DNA from: Galeopsis tetrahit
Lineage: Eukaryota > Streptophyta > Magnoliopsida > Lamiales > Lamiaceae
Assembly: GCA_963675135.1 (NCBI GenBank)
Contig: OY776132.1
Location: 59,219,850 to 59,283,849, forward strand
Reading direction: 5' to 3'
Length of the DNA stretch: 64,000 bases
The position numbers and the translations under genes are program-made. Under the pieces are notes generated by a model. That model was given only the letters and a program-made list of their open reading frames with translations. It did not search any database and was not told where the DNA came from. This document shows, one piece after another, positions 10,759-22,434 of this stretch; position 1 is the stretch's first letter, and each line of letters begins with the position of its first letter.

Positions 10759-10895
10759 TTAGTTATCGGAATGGAAAAAGTACATGCTACACAAGTCAGT
10801 TTTTACTTTCTACACTTTTTTTTTTTTTAATATTCCACAACTACTTGCAATTGTACACTTTTAAAAATAAATTTAAAAATTCTACTCTTATAGTA

Positions 10896-11113
10896 CTCCC
10901 TCCGTCCCTGAAAAGCTTTCATTTGATGGAATGAAGTTTAAGGAAAAAGTATAATAATTAATATTTTGAAGGTAATTTTGTAAACTTTTATATATAAAGT
11001 AAATAACGTTAGTTTTGATTGAGTGTATAATGGACCCCAAAAGATATTGTATGAAGGGTAAATACGTGTATATCGTGAAAGTAACTATGAAAACTTTTCA
11101 GGGACGGAGGTAG
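10896..11113. mobile_element. Stowaway-like MITE 1
   Basis: The inverted termini CTCCCTCCGTCCCTGAAAAG and CTTTTCAGGGACGGAGGTAG are flanked by TA on both sides, as in Tc1/Mariner-derived Stowaway MITEs. Related copies with different interiors lie at 15962-16232, 17668-17903 and 50034-50247. Confidence 0.85.
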
Positions 11114-11140
11114 TAATATATTATAAATTATTACTTATTT

Positions 11141-11170
11141 GTATTAGTATTAGTATTAGTATTAGTATTA
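11141..11170. repeat. (GTATTA)5 hexanucleotide repeat
   Basis: Five units of GTATTA lie in tandem. It is a simple-sequence repeat in AT-rich spacer. Confidence 0.85.
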
Positions 11171-11394
11171 ATTTGTAAGTATTTATTATTTTTTTGACTT
11201 TTTTTTATTAATAATACTATTTTTTTTAACTATTATTAACATTATTGTTGATATTTTTTAATATTACATATTCAATGTATTAAATATTTTTTTTATTATT
11301 GATTGTTGGGAAGAAAAAGTGATGACATTTAAAAAGAAAAAACTCTTAACAAAATATGGGAATACATAAAATCGTGATGTACGAAAGTCAATGG

Positions 11395-11986
11395 TAGAAC
11401 TGTCAAATTGGGCTCGGTTCAATGGATCAGCCCGACCAATCCGACTAGGTTGGGTTAGTATGGAGTACTACTTATTTATAATTATGTACACTGTTCACTT
11501 CAATTGTTTGATCATTTTAATTCTCTTAACTTGAAGATTACAGTTTCGGATTATCATGTTTGTTATATATTATTGTTGGACTTTTTATAAACGATTAAAT
11601 TGTTGTTTGAACTTATTTTGGTGAATCTGAATTTATGTTTTATTATCTTGTCTTGAGACTTTTGATTTTATTATGTTATTTTATTTGAATGTGTGATTTT
11701 ATTATGTAGTACGTATTAATTTAGTATATCATTCAATTGGATATTCATAAGCCTATTTTTTATCGTTTTATCATAGTACTTTTTTTATCGTTCTATCATA
11801 GTACTAATGTATAATTCATATAGAGATTTTTTTATATAATTAAAAAAAATGTGCAATTTTGGCCTGACGACTTAATCAAGGCCGTCGAGTTGGACCTTAT
11901 ATTTCCAGGTTCAATAGCAATCAGGTTGGGTTGGCCAATCTGATAGAAATGGGTGGTCCAACTGTCTGACCCATTTAACAACCCTA
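11395..11986. mobile_element. hAT-like MITE, decayed
   Basis: The left end TAGAACTGTCAAATTGGG and the reverse complement of the right end, TAGGGTTGTTAAATGGG, resemble the common plant hAT terminus TAGGG(C/T)TGT(C/T)AAAT. The inner arms both carry CCCGACC- or GGTTGGG-like GC-richer stretches. The flanking 8-bp duplication is no longer convincing, so this is an old insertion with approximate ends. Confidence 0.55.
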
Positions 11987-12224
11987 GTTGAGGAAATCAT
12001 TATTCTTTAAAATTTATGAATGATTATTACAAATTAATAAGCATACATATTAACAAAATATATTGATCATAACATTTGAAATGGATCCATAAACATTTCA
12101 TCCTGATTCTACTCTCGCATATTAATTGTGTCGTTAGAGTTAATAAGTTAATAAAATGATGTAGATGCAACTTAAAAAAAAAAAAAAGTGCTTCTTGATT
12201 TTTCTATTGAGATTGCACACAATT

Positions 12225-12480
12225 AATATATACAAGGACGGATCTATGTCGCGACGGCGGTGGCTCGGTCGCTGCACACGAAGGGTTTACTGCGGAAGTT
12301 AAAGTTCCGCCTACAGAGGCGGCGGCACGACGAAACGACCGTGATGGACTGTGCAGTCGCAGGTTTAGGGGAGACGATGAAATCGCCAGAGAAGAAATGA
12401 AAATGGAGGATTTGATTTAATTTTTTGAAAATGAATTAGGGTTCAGGGTGTTAGCAAAAAAAAGAGGGACAATATAGTGA
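12225..12480. other. GC-rich gene-like fragment of unknown origin
   Basis: A GC-rich patch (clearest at 12240-12370) stands out from the AT-rich surroundings and ends in an A/G-rich, leader-like stretch. It has no long open frame and I recognise no protein. It may be the remnant of a captured 5' exon or untranslated region. Confidence 0.35.
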
Positions 12481-13615
12481 TCAGCCTTATACGTGCAAAA
12501 CCTCTGTATATACTAATTGAGATTGTACAAGGAATTCAAAAGAGAATAGTGAAAAGTTTGTATAAGAACCCAAAAAACACTTTTTAATACATGAATGACT
12601 TTACTATTAAGGACTTCTATGTTTGACTATTTAGCCTGTCAAATAACTGTAATGTTGTTATACAAAGCTTATATTCTGCTTATTTGTCATGTCAAATGGG
12701 ACCCTAGAATAATGAAAGTAACTATAAGTAAAAAAAGCATGAGTAAATATTATTTTGAGCATGCTTGGGTAAATATTTACTAACCTCAATTAGTAGGTAA
12801 ATTTTTGCAGGGAATAACATATTGAGGGTCAAGACCTTCAAGTTCCCATATAAGAATTTGCAGCTTAAAAAAAATCCTTGATCTTCTCAAGGCTTTCACG
12901 TACAATGTAGCAATTTTTTTCTCTATTATTTTGAATAATACAAAATCATCCATACAAATAAAATGAATTGTGTTCTCTTTATCAGTGGTTGATAACCCTC
13001 ATAATATAATCGAATAATTTACCACACATAAAAGGCGTGATTTTGCATTTGAGATGAAATTTCACCTCATGCCATATGTATGTTGTTTGATTGCAGTCAT
13101 TATCTTTTCATTGTCTGTTAAATTCGCCGGATTGAGAGAATTATTTAGGATATCTTTGTACATATTTTACCCGAGATGATTATTATATAAAAACATTTTA
13201 TTCATTATGTAAAGGTAATATAATTATATTACATATTATATATATATATAAATAATATTTGTGTAAAATTATAAAATACTTTTTTATTTTTAATAAATAT
13301 TTTTTAAAGCATTATTTTTCAAAAAATTAAGTTACTAAATATATCATATAATAAAAAAAAACACTTAATATAAAAGTTAATTTTTTATTAATATATGAAA
13401 ATGTAATAGTAGAAATTAGTCAAATTTACGTTTTCAACTAATATTCATCCATCTAATTATTATTAAAATGATACTTTAACTAAATTAAGAAAAATTAACG
13501 CATTACCCAAAAATATTTCCATATTAGTATAATAGGGGATTGAGAGGACTATTTGGGACATTTTTTTACATGAAGAATGCTGTCAAAAGTAATTGATAAA
13601 AGACAATTTAAGTAT
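12480..13615. other. AT-rich intergenic sequence
   Basis: No coding frame or bounded repeat is visible. There is a short TA run near 13230-13245. Confidence 0.5.
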
Positions 13616-13624
13616 TTTATAATA

Positions 13625-15135
13625 GAGATTATATTTTTTTTTAGTCCATTAAGTTACCACAATTTTGAATTTAGTCCATTAAGTTTCGATTTATTTTGAT
13701 TTTGGTCCAGTTACCTGTTACAGCAGGTTTAACAGGTCATTTTTTAAAAGTCACCCTATAAAATGTTATACACACCCCAAATGTTAAACACACCACACTA
13801 AAATTTAAAAATCATTTTTTATTACTATACACACCCCCAAGGGCCCAACTATTTTCTATTTAATAAATTGCCAAAAATAATTAAATTAAAAAAATAAGAA
13901 TTTAAATTAATATGAAAAATGTAAATAAAACCTATAAAAAATCGCCTAAATCTTCAAAAATTAATCAAAGCAATTTTTTTTTTTAATTAATTTAACTAGT
14001 TTTAAAAAATTTAGTTGATTTTCTACTATTTTTAAATTTTATTTAGCCTTATTTTCGACTTTTTTTATAGAAGTTAAAATGCAAATAAAACATTAATATA
14101 TACACTCCAAACGTTAAACATAAAAATTCGAAAATCAAATATAGTTAAATAAAATCATAAACATATTTAATAAATTGTCAAAAATAATTTAATTAATAAA
14201 GTAAGAATTCAAATTAATATGAAAAATATAAATAAAACCTATAAAATATACATAAATCTTCAAAATTTTAATAAAGCTAAAAAATTAATTAATTTAATTA
14301 GTTTTAAAAATTTAGTTGATTTTTTAATACTTTTAAAGATTTTTTTATTTAATTTAATAATTTTTTCAAGTTGATTTTTTTTAATTTATTAAAAATCTTC
14401 AAAAATAGTAAAAAAAATCAATTAAATCTTCAAAATTAATTAAATTAATTAATATTTTTAGCTTTGTTTAATTTTTGAAGATTTTAGTGATTTTTTATAG
14501 GTTTTATTTAACTAAATTTGATTTTTGAATTTTTTTTTTGTTTAACGTTTGGAGTGTATATAAAATTTATGGGGTGTTAGTAGGTTCATGAAATATAAAA
14601 GAAATATTTAAAATAAAAATAAAATAAAATAAATTTAAAACTCCATTGCTTTATTAATGTTTTATTTGCCTTCTAACTTCTATAAAAAACGTAAAAAATA
14701 AGGCTAAATAAAATTTAAAAATAGTAGAAAATCAACTAAATCTTCAGAACTAATTAAATTAATTATTTTAGCTTTTTTTAATTTTTAAAGATTTAGGCGA
14801 TTTTTTATAGGTTTTATTTATATTTTATATTGATTTAAATTCTTTTTTTTTTAATTTAATTATTTTTGGCAATTTATTAAATAGGAAATAGTTGGGGGTG
14901 TGTATAGTAATAAAAAATGATTTTTAAATTTTAGTGTGGTGTGTTTAATATTTGGGGTGTGTATAACATTTTATGGGGTGTATTTTAAAAAATGACCTAT
15001 TAAACCTGTTGTAGCAGGTAACTGGACCAAAATCAAAATAAATCGAAACTTAATGGACTAAATTCAAAAAGTGATAATCTGGTGGACTAAATTCAAAATT
15101 GTGGTAACTTAATGGACTAAAAAAAATATAATCCC
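13625..15135. mobile_element. MULE-type foldback element, 1,511 bp
   Basis: The two halves are long inverted repeats of each other. The left arm begins GAGATTATATTTTT and runs through TAGTCCATTAAGTTACCACA; the right arm ends with the complement. Matching blocks continue several hundred bases inwards, for example CTGTTACAGCAGGTTTAACAG at left and its complement near 15000. The element is flanked by a perfect 9-bp duplication, TTTATAATA (13616-13624 and 15136-15144), which is characteristic of Mutator-like elements. It has no transposase and no recognisable cargo; the interior is AT-rich. It would need a transposase supplied in trans. Confidence 0.85.
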
Positions 15136-15213
15136 TTTATAATACTACATGAGTTCCAGCTTATTATGCGGAATGGTCTTATATATAAAAAATATTGGTT
15201 TCATTATGTTAAG

Positions 15214-15821
15214 TAGGGGTGGGAATGGGCCAGGTCTTGGTAAGCTTTAAGAAAAAAAGTTTGGCCTGTTATATATTTCTTAGGCCCGAGCCTGGCCCAT
15301 GGCCTGTCATAAACTTTTTTTTAAGGCTCAAGTCTAGCCTTTTTAATAAATAGGTCTGACTCGAAAGTCTTTTAAAGGCCTCTTAATCTTATTAGCGTAT
15401 TTTGTAAAAAAAAATCTACAACAGTATTATCATCAAATTATAAAAATTAACTCTTTAAATCTCAAAATGAAAAAATGGAAGTAATAGAATGTTCCAAAAA
15501 AAATATTCAACTATTTTTTTCAACTATTACAAAGAAAAATATAATTATGTTACTAAATTTTCTTATTTATTTATTTGAAAATCACATATTATATAAGTAT
15601 ATACTTATAATATATACAATATATATATATGTGTGTGTGAAGGTATATAGGCCGGTCTGTTGGGCTTAAAAGGCTTACGAAAAAGTTTGAGTCTGGCCTA
15701 TTTAGCTAAATAGACTTCTAAAAAAGCTTGAGCCCAACTTGTTTATTAAACGAGTCGAGCCGAGCTTTAATAGGCCGAGCCGTAGGCCCCCGTCGGGTAG
15801 CCTGGCTCATTCCCACCCATA
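15214..15821. mobile_element. hAT-type MITE
   Basis: The termini TAGGGGTGGGAATGGGCC and, as complement of the right end, TATGGGTGGGAATGAGCC are flanked by a perfect 8-bp duplication, ATGTTAAG (15206-15213 and 15822-15829). An 8-bp duplication with TA-G termini is the hAT signature. The interior has several GC-richer AGGCC/GGCCT patches in inverted arrangement. There is no coding capacity. Confidence 0.85.
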
Positions 15822-15961
15822 ATGTTAAGTAATATAATTATGTTACATAATAAATATATTTAAATAATACTATAATTGTGTTATAAAATATACTTTTTAA
15901 TGTATATTTTAAAGCATTATTTTTCAAATACATTAAATTTCTAAACAATTTAAATAATATA

Positions 15962-16232
15962 CTCCCTCCGTCCCACAACTGTTTGCACACTTACCTTATT
16001 TGTCCGTCCCACAATTGTTTGCACACCCATAAAAGGAAACTTCTTCATAAACCCCACCCTCACAATATTCACATATTTACACAGAATGCCATTAATTTTA
16101 CTCTCTTTCCAATCACCTTTTTACTTTATTCATATAACTTTACAAAATTACCCCTCAACACTCCACTCATTACACTTTTTTCTTAAAAAGTGTGCCCACT
16201 TTGTGGTGCAAACACTTCCGGGACGGAGGGAG
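15962..16232. mobile_element. Stowaway-like MITE 2
   Basis: The element runs from CTCCCTCCGTCCCACAACTG to ...CCGGGACGGAGGGAG and is flanked by TA (15960-15961 and 16233-16234). Inverted TTTGCACAC and GTGCAAACA lie just inside. Confidence 0.9.
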
Positions 16233-16239
16233 TACAATA

Positions 16240-16700
16240 TAATATAATATAAAATACATTTATAATAAAAGTTAATATTTTATTAATAAATGTAAATGTA
16301 ATAAATAATTAATCAAACTTACGTTTTCAACTAATACTCATCATTCTAATGATGAGTCAGTCCATACCAAGCGCAAATAGTGGCGGATCAAAAAATTTAA
16401 ATTTATAGATACGATAAATAATCTTTAAAAATTTATGTAATGTTTAAAGTCTTACTAATTGGTTTACATCGTTGACTTCCTATATTGCTTTGGCTATTTG
16501 AAAAGAAGTGCAGATCCGACTAAAGTGATATACAAACATAGAGGTTTAGTTATCAAAATACGGGAATTTTAGGGATGGAAACTGGGAAAATGGAATGGGG
16601 TTTAGGGTTTAATGGGGATGGAAACTGATGGAGGGTGGGAAAAGTCTATGGAATAAGGTTTGTTATAAAAATACGGGAATTTTAGGGACAACGTTGAGGG
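16240..16700. other. AT-rich spacer before the LINE fragment
   Basis: No gene is visible. The phrase AAAATACGGGAATTTTAGGGA occurs twice (near 16556 and 16670), so part of this stretch is a local duplication of about 115 bp spacing. Confidence 0.4.
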
Positions 16701-16709
16701 GTATAAATT

Positions 16710-17556
16710 AAGAGGCAAAAGTAGGAGAAATTGGTCGCCTTGGTGGTCGGCTGTCATTTCTACTATTGGGTCGGGAGAGTGGTTTTTTTATAATTGTTCT
16801 AGGCTGGTATGCAATGGGAAAAACACCAGTTTTTGGGATGAAAATTGGGTAGGGGGTAAGAGCTTAAAAATGTTATTTCCTAAAATGTACAAATTGGAAA
16901 AAAAGAAAAATTGCACCATTTCTGAGAGGGTGTTTTGGGAAGGGGGGTCTATGTCGTTGAGTTGGGATTGGATAAGAACTTCGCGAACGTGAACTCATTA
17001 TTTCTGATAAAATTAGTAGTCTTGTTAGCAGGTTCATTACAGATTCTGTTGAAGAAGACATTTGGATTTGGGAGCTAGAAAAAGATGGAAATTATTCGGT
17101 CAAGTCGGCTTATAGGATCCTTGTGGATCGTATCACGAAGGACAGACGGGAGATCGACGAATTGAGTGGAGTTTGGATGAAAGGCATCCCCTTAAAAGTG
17201 GTTGCCTTCTCATGGAGGCTCCTGCAGAATAAGATTCCAACGATTATGAACTTAAAGAAACGTGGAGCCTACAATCCAAATTTCTACACAAATTGCAGGC
17301 TTTGCGACGAGGAAGATGAGGACGTGGAGCATCTGTTCTTTAGTTGCTCGGCAACTAAGGCAGTATGGCACAAAATATTTACACTCTTCGACTTCGCCTA
17401 CAAATCAAAGGAGACGGGCATGAAGCACTTCGTCGAGCATGGACAGGAGGCAGATTCATCATGGAAAAACCAGTGGAGACTATTATGGCATTGCACGGTG
17501 TGGACTATGTGGAAATCGAGAAACGAACTAAGATTTTGGCTGCTTTCAAAAAATAA
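16710..17556 (+). pseudogene. LINE 4: 3' fragment with zf-RVT domain
   Basis: The upstream part translates as WWSAVISTIGSGEWFFYN and TSFWDENWVGGKSLKMLFPKMY, the region after the RT domain in plant LINEs. From about 17050 the frame is open and reads DIWIWELEKDGNYSVKSAYR, then WRLLQNKIPTIMNLKKRGA and CRLCDEEDEDVEHLFFSC. The last is the zinc-binding zf-RVT motif (CxxC...HxxxxC) found at the C-terminus of these polyproteins. The endonuclease and RT domains are absent, as expected of a 5'-truncated LINE copy. It is not a host gene despite a 145-codon open frame. Confidence 0.8.
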
Positions 17557-17667
17557 ATAATATAGAGTTGAAATTAAATAAAAATACAAGACACATGTTA
17601 TAAGACATTGGGAGAATGTAGAAATTCATGGAGCTAATAGTTTAAAAAATAAAATGAGTAAAAAATA

Positions 17668-17903
17668 CTCCCTCCGTCCCAAAGAAACTTTCACACCTAC
17701 TTTTTCGGTCCTTTAAAAACTCCACCCATACAATATCTAAAATATTATATTTAATGTCATTATTTTTATGGTACATACATACACACAAGTCAACTCACTT
17801 ATTTAATTTTTTATAAAATTATATCTCAAAATTATATTTATTATAATATTTTTTAAAAATGGGGTGAACAGTAAGTATGAAAGTTAATCCGGGACGGAGG
17901 GAG
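17668..17903. mobile_element. Stowaway-like MITE 3
   Basis: The termini are CTCCCTCCGTCCCAAAGAAA and ...TTAATCCGGGACGGAGGGAG, with TA flanks at 17666-17667 and 17904-17905. Confidence 0.9.
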
Positions 17904-17905
17904 TA

Positions 17906-18297
17906 GTATATAAATAGATAAGTGAGTAAAAATATACTTAAATTATATTTGGTTCACACAAAAAAAATTATAAGAAAAATATACACTCTCTGTCAAAATT
18001 CATTATATCAATATCTTCGGCCACGAATTTTAATAAATATCGATTAATTTTATGTATAAAATAGTTATGTTAGGAGTATGATTGAGTATTGTGGGATCTA
18101 CAAGTGAATGTTTATGAATAAATATTATAAATAATACTTATTTTAAAAAAGGAAATTAGAATAATGAAATTAAATAAATAATATTTAAATAAATTACAAT
18201 TACAATTTCTTTTATATTTACAATATGACAAATAAATAGTACTCACGTGTACAATAAGAGAGAATGTATAATAAATTGAACAACTAAACATCAATTC
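17906..18297. other. AT-rich intergenic sequence
   Basis: No coding frame or bounded element is seen. It ends at the target duplication of LINE 2. Confidence 0.5.
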
Positions 18298-18309
18298 AAG
18301 ATTGAGAAT

Positions 18310-20169
18310 CAAGCTGTGGGTTAGAGAACTCTCTCTCTCTAGAAATTCTCTCTAGAGGCACCCTCACACAACGACTCTTTTCTTTTGCAAATTCCAGAAA
18401 TTTTTCTTAATTCCTTGATCAATTTCTTGATTTTTTTACATCGTTTTACACTGAATTACAATTACCCTTAGTTGTATTCAGTTAGCTCTTCCAATTAATT
18501 TGGGTATTTTCACCCCAAAATCCTTTTTTAGGTCGCGTGCCCTAATTTCGCCCAAGGCCTGGTTCTTTGGGTTTTCCTCTCCGGCGCCGGCGGCCTCTGA
18601 CGTCCTCCGCCTCATTCAAGGGCTCAATTCCATCTTGGTGCCCTTTTTGGTTGAGTTCCCACGCGTTTTGGTCTCTTCTCTGGTTTGTGATTTTGGGTCG
18701 CCAATTTGGTTCGCGATTTTGGCTGTCCCATATCCAACCTTGAAGATCGCCGGTATTTAGGCACCCCTCTGAAGCGTGTTTCGTTTGGTTAGTGCTTTGT
18801 CTTGCCTCTGAATCGCGTCCTCCTTGGAGCAATTTTGGGTGCGTTTTTGTTTTCCCCGTTGTTTGGGAGCACTCTTTCCGGTGTTGTTGTTCCTGGTTTT
18901 GGAGATGTTTTGTCAGTTCGTAGGTTTGTTTCATTTGTGGACTACTGCGCTCCTGAACCTCAGAGCTCTCTTTTCTGGGTGCTTGGACGTGTCTCGTTGG
19001 TGCTGCCCTTTCGTTCATTTGCTATGTTTCTTGTTCCCAGGTTCTTTCGTTCCTCTCTTGGCTTTTATTGTTTCTCTTTGTTTGGTTGCAGCCGTGTTTC
19101 TCTTTTGTTAGTCTTTTGTGGTGCTTTGCTGTGTTGTTTTCTTTGCTGCATTGCTCTCTTGTCCAGCCCCCTTGTGTCATTTCTTGCTCCCCCCTTGTGG
19201 TTGGTTTCTGCATGTTTGTTTTCTTTTGCGTTTTTGCCTTTTGTGCTTGTTTCTTGATCCCCCATTGTGCTCGTTTCCAGTAGGTTTGTTGTGCTGTGCC
19301 CTTTGGTTTTTTTTTTTTTTTTGTGTGTTCTTGTGCCTTTGTTTTTGCTGCTTCTAGGTGTTGTCTTGTTTGTTTTTTGTTGCCCTTTCTGCTTGTTTTT
19401 TTGCCGTTGTTTCTAGGTTCTGATTCGTGGGATTTGTTGCTGTTGTTTGCCTGTTTTTTTTTTTTTTTGTTCCCTCTTTGCTTGTTTGTTGTGCTCTTCT
19501 TTGTGCTTTTTTCTACTGTCTTTTGGTCTTTTTTGCCTTGTTGTTGCTGCTTTTTTTCCCTTGTGTTGAGTGTCTTTGCTTTGTGTTTGTTTTCCCCTTT
19601 TTGTTGCTGCCTTGTTTCTTATTTTTCTGTTTTGTGCTTTGGTGTTCCCTGTGTGTTTTGCTGTTGTTTGGCTCCCTTCGTGCAGCTTGTTTGTTGTCCT
19701 TTTCCTGCTGTTTTTTGTGTTTTTTCCTGCTGCCTTTTGCTCTTGTTTCTTGTGATTCTTGGCTGCATGGTGCTTTTGGTGTTGTTGCAGCTGTGTGTGG
19801 TCTGTTCGTGTCCCTTTGGTGGCTGTTCCCGGCTATTCGTTGATCGGTGGCTGCTCTTACAGTTTGGTCCGCTGACAGCCCCTGTGCTGCTGAGGTACTT
19901 CGCTTGTCCCCTCTCTTTGTCGGCTGGTAGCCTTTGTGCTTGCCTGTCGTGTGTTTTTTTTTCTTGTTGGCTGGTAGCCTTGCATGTGTCGGCCGGCGAC
20001 CCTTGTGTTTGCTTGTTGTGTGTTTTATTTCTTGCTGGCCGGTGGCCTTGCGTGTGACGGCTGGTAGCCTTTGTGCTTGTGTTTTTTTTTTTGTTTTTTT
20101 GCTGCTGGTTTGTTACTTGTTTTATTGTATTTCTGTTGAATCCTTGCCGGATTCTTGTGCTTCGTTGTT
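18310..20169 (+). promoter_or_regulatory. LINE 2 leader with A-depleted, T/G/C-rich tract
   Basis: This 1.86-kb stretch precedes ORF1 and should contain the internal promoter. A CT-rich block lies at 18331-18350. From about 18780 to 20150 the plus strand is nearly devoid of A and consists of T, G and C, with long runs of TTGTTTT and TGCTG type. That asymmetry makes long open frames on the plus strand (for example 19296-20057) that I regard as artefacts. The shape is that of a LINE 5' untranslated region, but the bias is extreme. Confidence 0.65.
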
Positions 20170-21583
20170 ATGTCTCGCCCCCCCTCCGCTGCTCCCAACT
20201 CCCATATCCGTTTCGCTTCCCCTTCTTCTCCCATCTCCCCCTCTCTTGCCCCCTCCTCCTCTGAGTCCACAAAATATGTCCCCATTGAAAATTACCCTTA
20301 TAATGTGAATTATAAGGGTTATCGTGGCTCGTCCACTCTGCTTGTGGATTCCGCGGATAGCTTGGAGGCTCCTATAGATCCTGCTATTCCTGCTAACAAC
20401 ACCCCTTGGAACAAATTGTTTAACATGGAAATCCCATACTTTGAAAATATGGGTGATTCCGTCAATTTTGAAACCTCGGACCTGTCCAACATGGACACTA
20501 CTTGGGGAAACTACCTTGCTGGCTGCATTGCAGGTAGATTCCCAAGCCTCAAAACCATTGATCAAATGGTTAAAAGCTGGAAAGTTAATTGTGAGATAAT
20601 CCCCCATTCCGATGGGTGGGTAATCTTTAAGTTCCATGACATAGTCCAAATGGAAAAAATATTTCTGGGTGGACCTTACCATGTCTTTGGTCGTACCTTA
20701 TTCCTTCGAAAGGTCACTAAAGACTTCAATTTTAACAAAGAGAGCCTACACACGTTCCCCCTTTGGGTAAGGCTGACCGATCTTAACCTCCAATGTTGGA
20801 ACCTAAAAGCTATCGGCAAAATTGCCTCTACTTTTGGAAGACCTCGAATCATGGATAAACAAACGCATGAGCGTATGAGGCTGACTTTTGCCAAAGTATT
20901 GGTGGAGGTGGATGCTTCTAAAGATCTTCCTCCACCAGTGCTTGTATCACTTCCGGATGGTACCTCTTACCACCAAAAAATGATTTATGAGACCAAGCCT
21001 AAGTTCTGCACTAAATGCCATAACTTTGGGCATTATGTGGCTGAATGTGGCACAGTTAAGGCCCCTCTTGTCCCCTCGAAAAAAGGGTGCTAATGATAAG
21101 AAAGCTAAGGCTGCCCAAAAAGTCCAAAAGGTTGTGGATAACCTTAAGTCCATGGCTTCTAACCTAAAGGGGAAAGAACATATGATTCACACTGATGCGA
21201 ATGTGGTAGAGAAATATACACCACAGTGTGCTGATTTAGGCTCTCCTCCTTTGGGGAAAGCTTTGGATACGGGTGCTTGTTCTGATTTCCCCACTATACC
21301 CTCTTCCTCCAAGAGTTCGGGGCTGGATATCCCTCACCCTTTCCCTCTTGATTCGGATTCTGCTCAAGATGTGCATGTTCCCCCATCTTCTGCTCCTTCA
21401 ACAAGTGCACAAGATATACCCCAGGGTATAGATTGTGACCCTGCTGATGGAGATAACGAAGCTGATTTTGTGCCATCGAAAAGTTCAAAAAAAGTGCAAA
21501 GGCTACTTGCCTCTGCTGAGAAAAAGAAAAACACTTATGGCAAAGGCTTTCCAGCTCATAAGGCTGAGAAAGCCAAAAAATAA
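20170..21583 (+). pseudogene. LINE 2 ORF1: DUF4283 and zinc-knuckle protein, frameshifted
   Basis: ORF1 makes the RNA-binding protein of the LINE ribonucleoprotein. From the ATG at 20170, a low-complexity Ser/Pro-rich head is followed by a DUF4283-type domain (WGNYLAGCIAGRFPS, then WVIFKFHD, GPYHVFGRTLFLRK, FPLWVRL) and a CCHC zinc knuckle, CTKCHNFGHYVAEC. The frame ends at 21093, but the protein clearly continues in another frame (RKKGANDKKAKAAQKVQK... to KAEKAKK, stop at 21583). There is thus a frameshift near 21080 beside a run of six A. The tail is charged and low in complexity, as usual. The start at 20170 is chosen because the sequence upstream lacks an in-frame ATG. Confidence 0.85.
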
Positions 21584-21601
21584 GAAGTGAATTTTCTTTT
21601 T

Positions 21602-22434
21602 ATGATTATTGCATCTTGGAACATCAGGGGCCTCCATCTCCCCGATAAACAAGATGAAATAGTCAATATTGCGAGAAAACACTCCGTTGATGTTTTCTGC
21701 GTTTCGGAAACCAAGCTTAAGGTTAACACCTTAAATCGTATTTTACAACCAAGTTCCACGATTGGTCCTACTACCACAATTTTGATTGCATTAAGGGAGG
21801 CAGAATTCTTGTTCTTTGGAAACACCCTTGTGTGGACATTCAAGTAATTGCTGCCTCCCCTCAGTTCATTAACTGTTCTTTGATGTGCAAGCGTACCCGA
21901 AAATCTTTTCTTTGTACGTTTGTAACTATTTTGTTGTTAACAGAAGACGTTTGTGGGATGATATGAGTGAGTTTGCAAACACTCATACTCTTCCTTGGCT
22001 GATTTGTGGTGATTTTAACTGTATCAAATCCCCGGATGAGAAATTGAATGGGAACCCTCCCTCTGCCTATGAATTGAGGGATTTCCAGGATTTTTGTTAC
22101 TCCCATGGGTTTGAGGATGCCCATTCCACATGCTGTTTCTTTACTTGGTCCAAATTCCCAATTATGGTCCAAACTTGATAGGGTGACGTGTAACCCGTTG
22201 TGGGCCACTTGCAATCTGTTTTGTCATGTAGAGTTTCTTAATGCTGGTGCTTGGTCTGACCACTCACCATCCATTACTAATCTCATCCAACCTTTTGTGA
22301 CCAAGAAAAGAGCTTTCAAGTTCTTTAACATGTGGTCTGAGCACCCCGATTTTCTGCCTTTAATAGAGAACAATTGGAATTCTGGCTTGAGTGGTACTAA
22401 ACAGTTCATTCTTGTCAAGAATTTGAAAGCGCTT
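21602..22434 (+). pseudogene. LINE 2 ORF2, endonuclease part
   Basis: The frame opens MIIASWNIRGLHLPDKQDEI, then VDVFCVSETKL with the catalytic Glu (ETK). After a frameshift near 21790 it continues RRRLWDDMSEFANTHTLPWLICGDFN (the GDFN motif), FEDAHSTCCFFTWSKFP and, after another frameshift near 22150, KLDRVTCN and AWSDHSP (the SDH motif). These are the motifs of the LINE target-nicking endonuclease. The frame then enters the pre-RT linker (FFNMWSEHPDF) and stops at the Copia insertion at 22435. It is separated from ORF1 by 18 bp. Confidence 0.85.

Noticed and set aside
17123..17560. Stand-alone 145-codon gene
   Set aside because: It contains the LINE zf-RVT motif and continues upstream into LINE sequence.
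19296..20057. 253-codon plus-strand frame and neighbours (18802-19357)
   Set aside because: They arise because the A-poor T/G/C-rich LINE leader has few stop codons. The translations are Cys/Phe/Leu/Val strings without domains.
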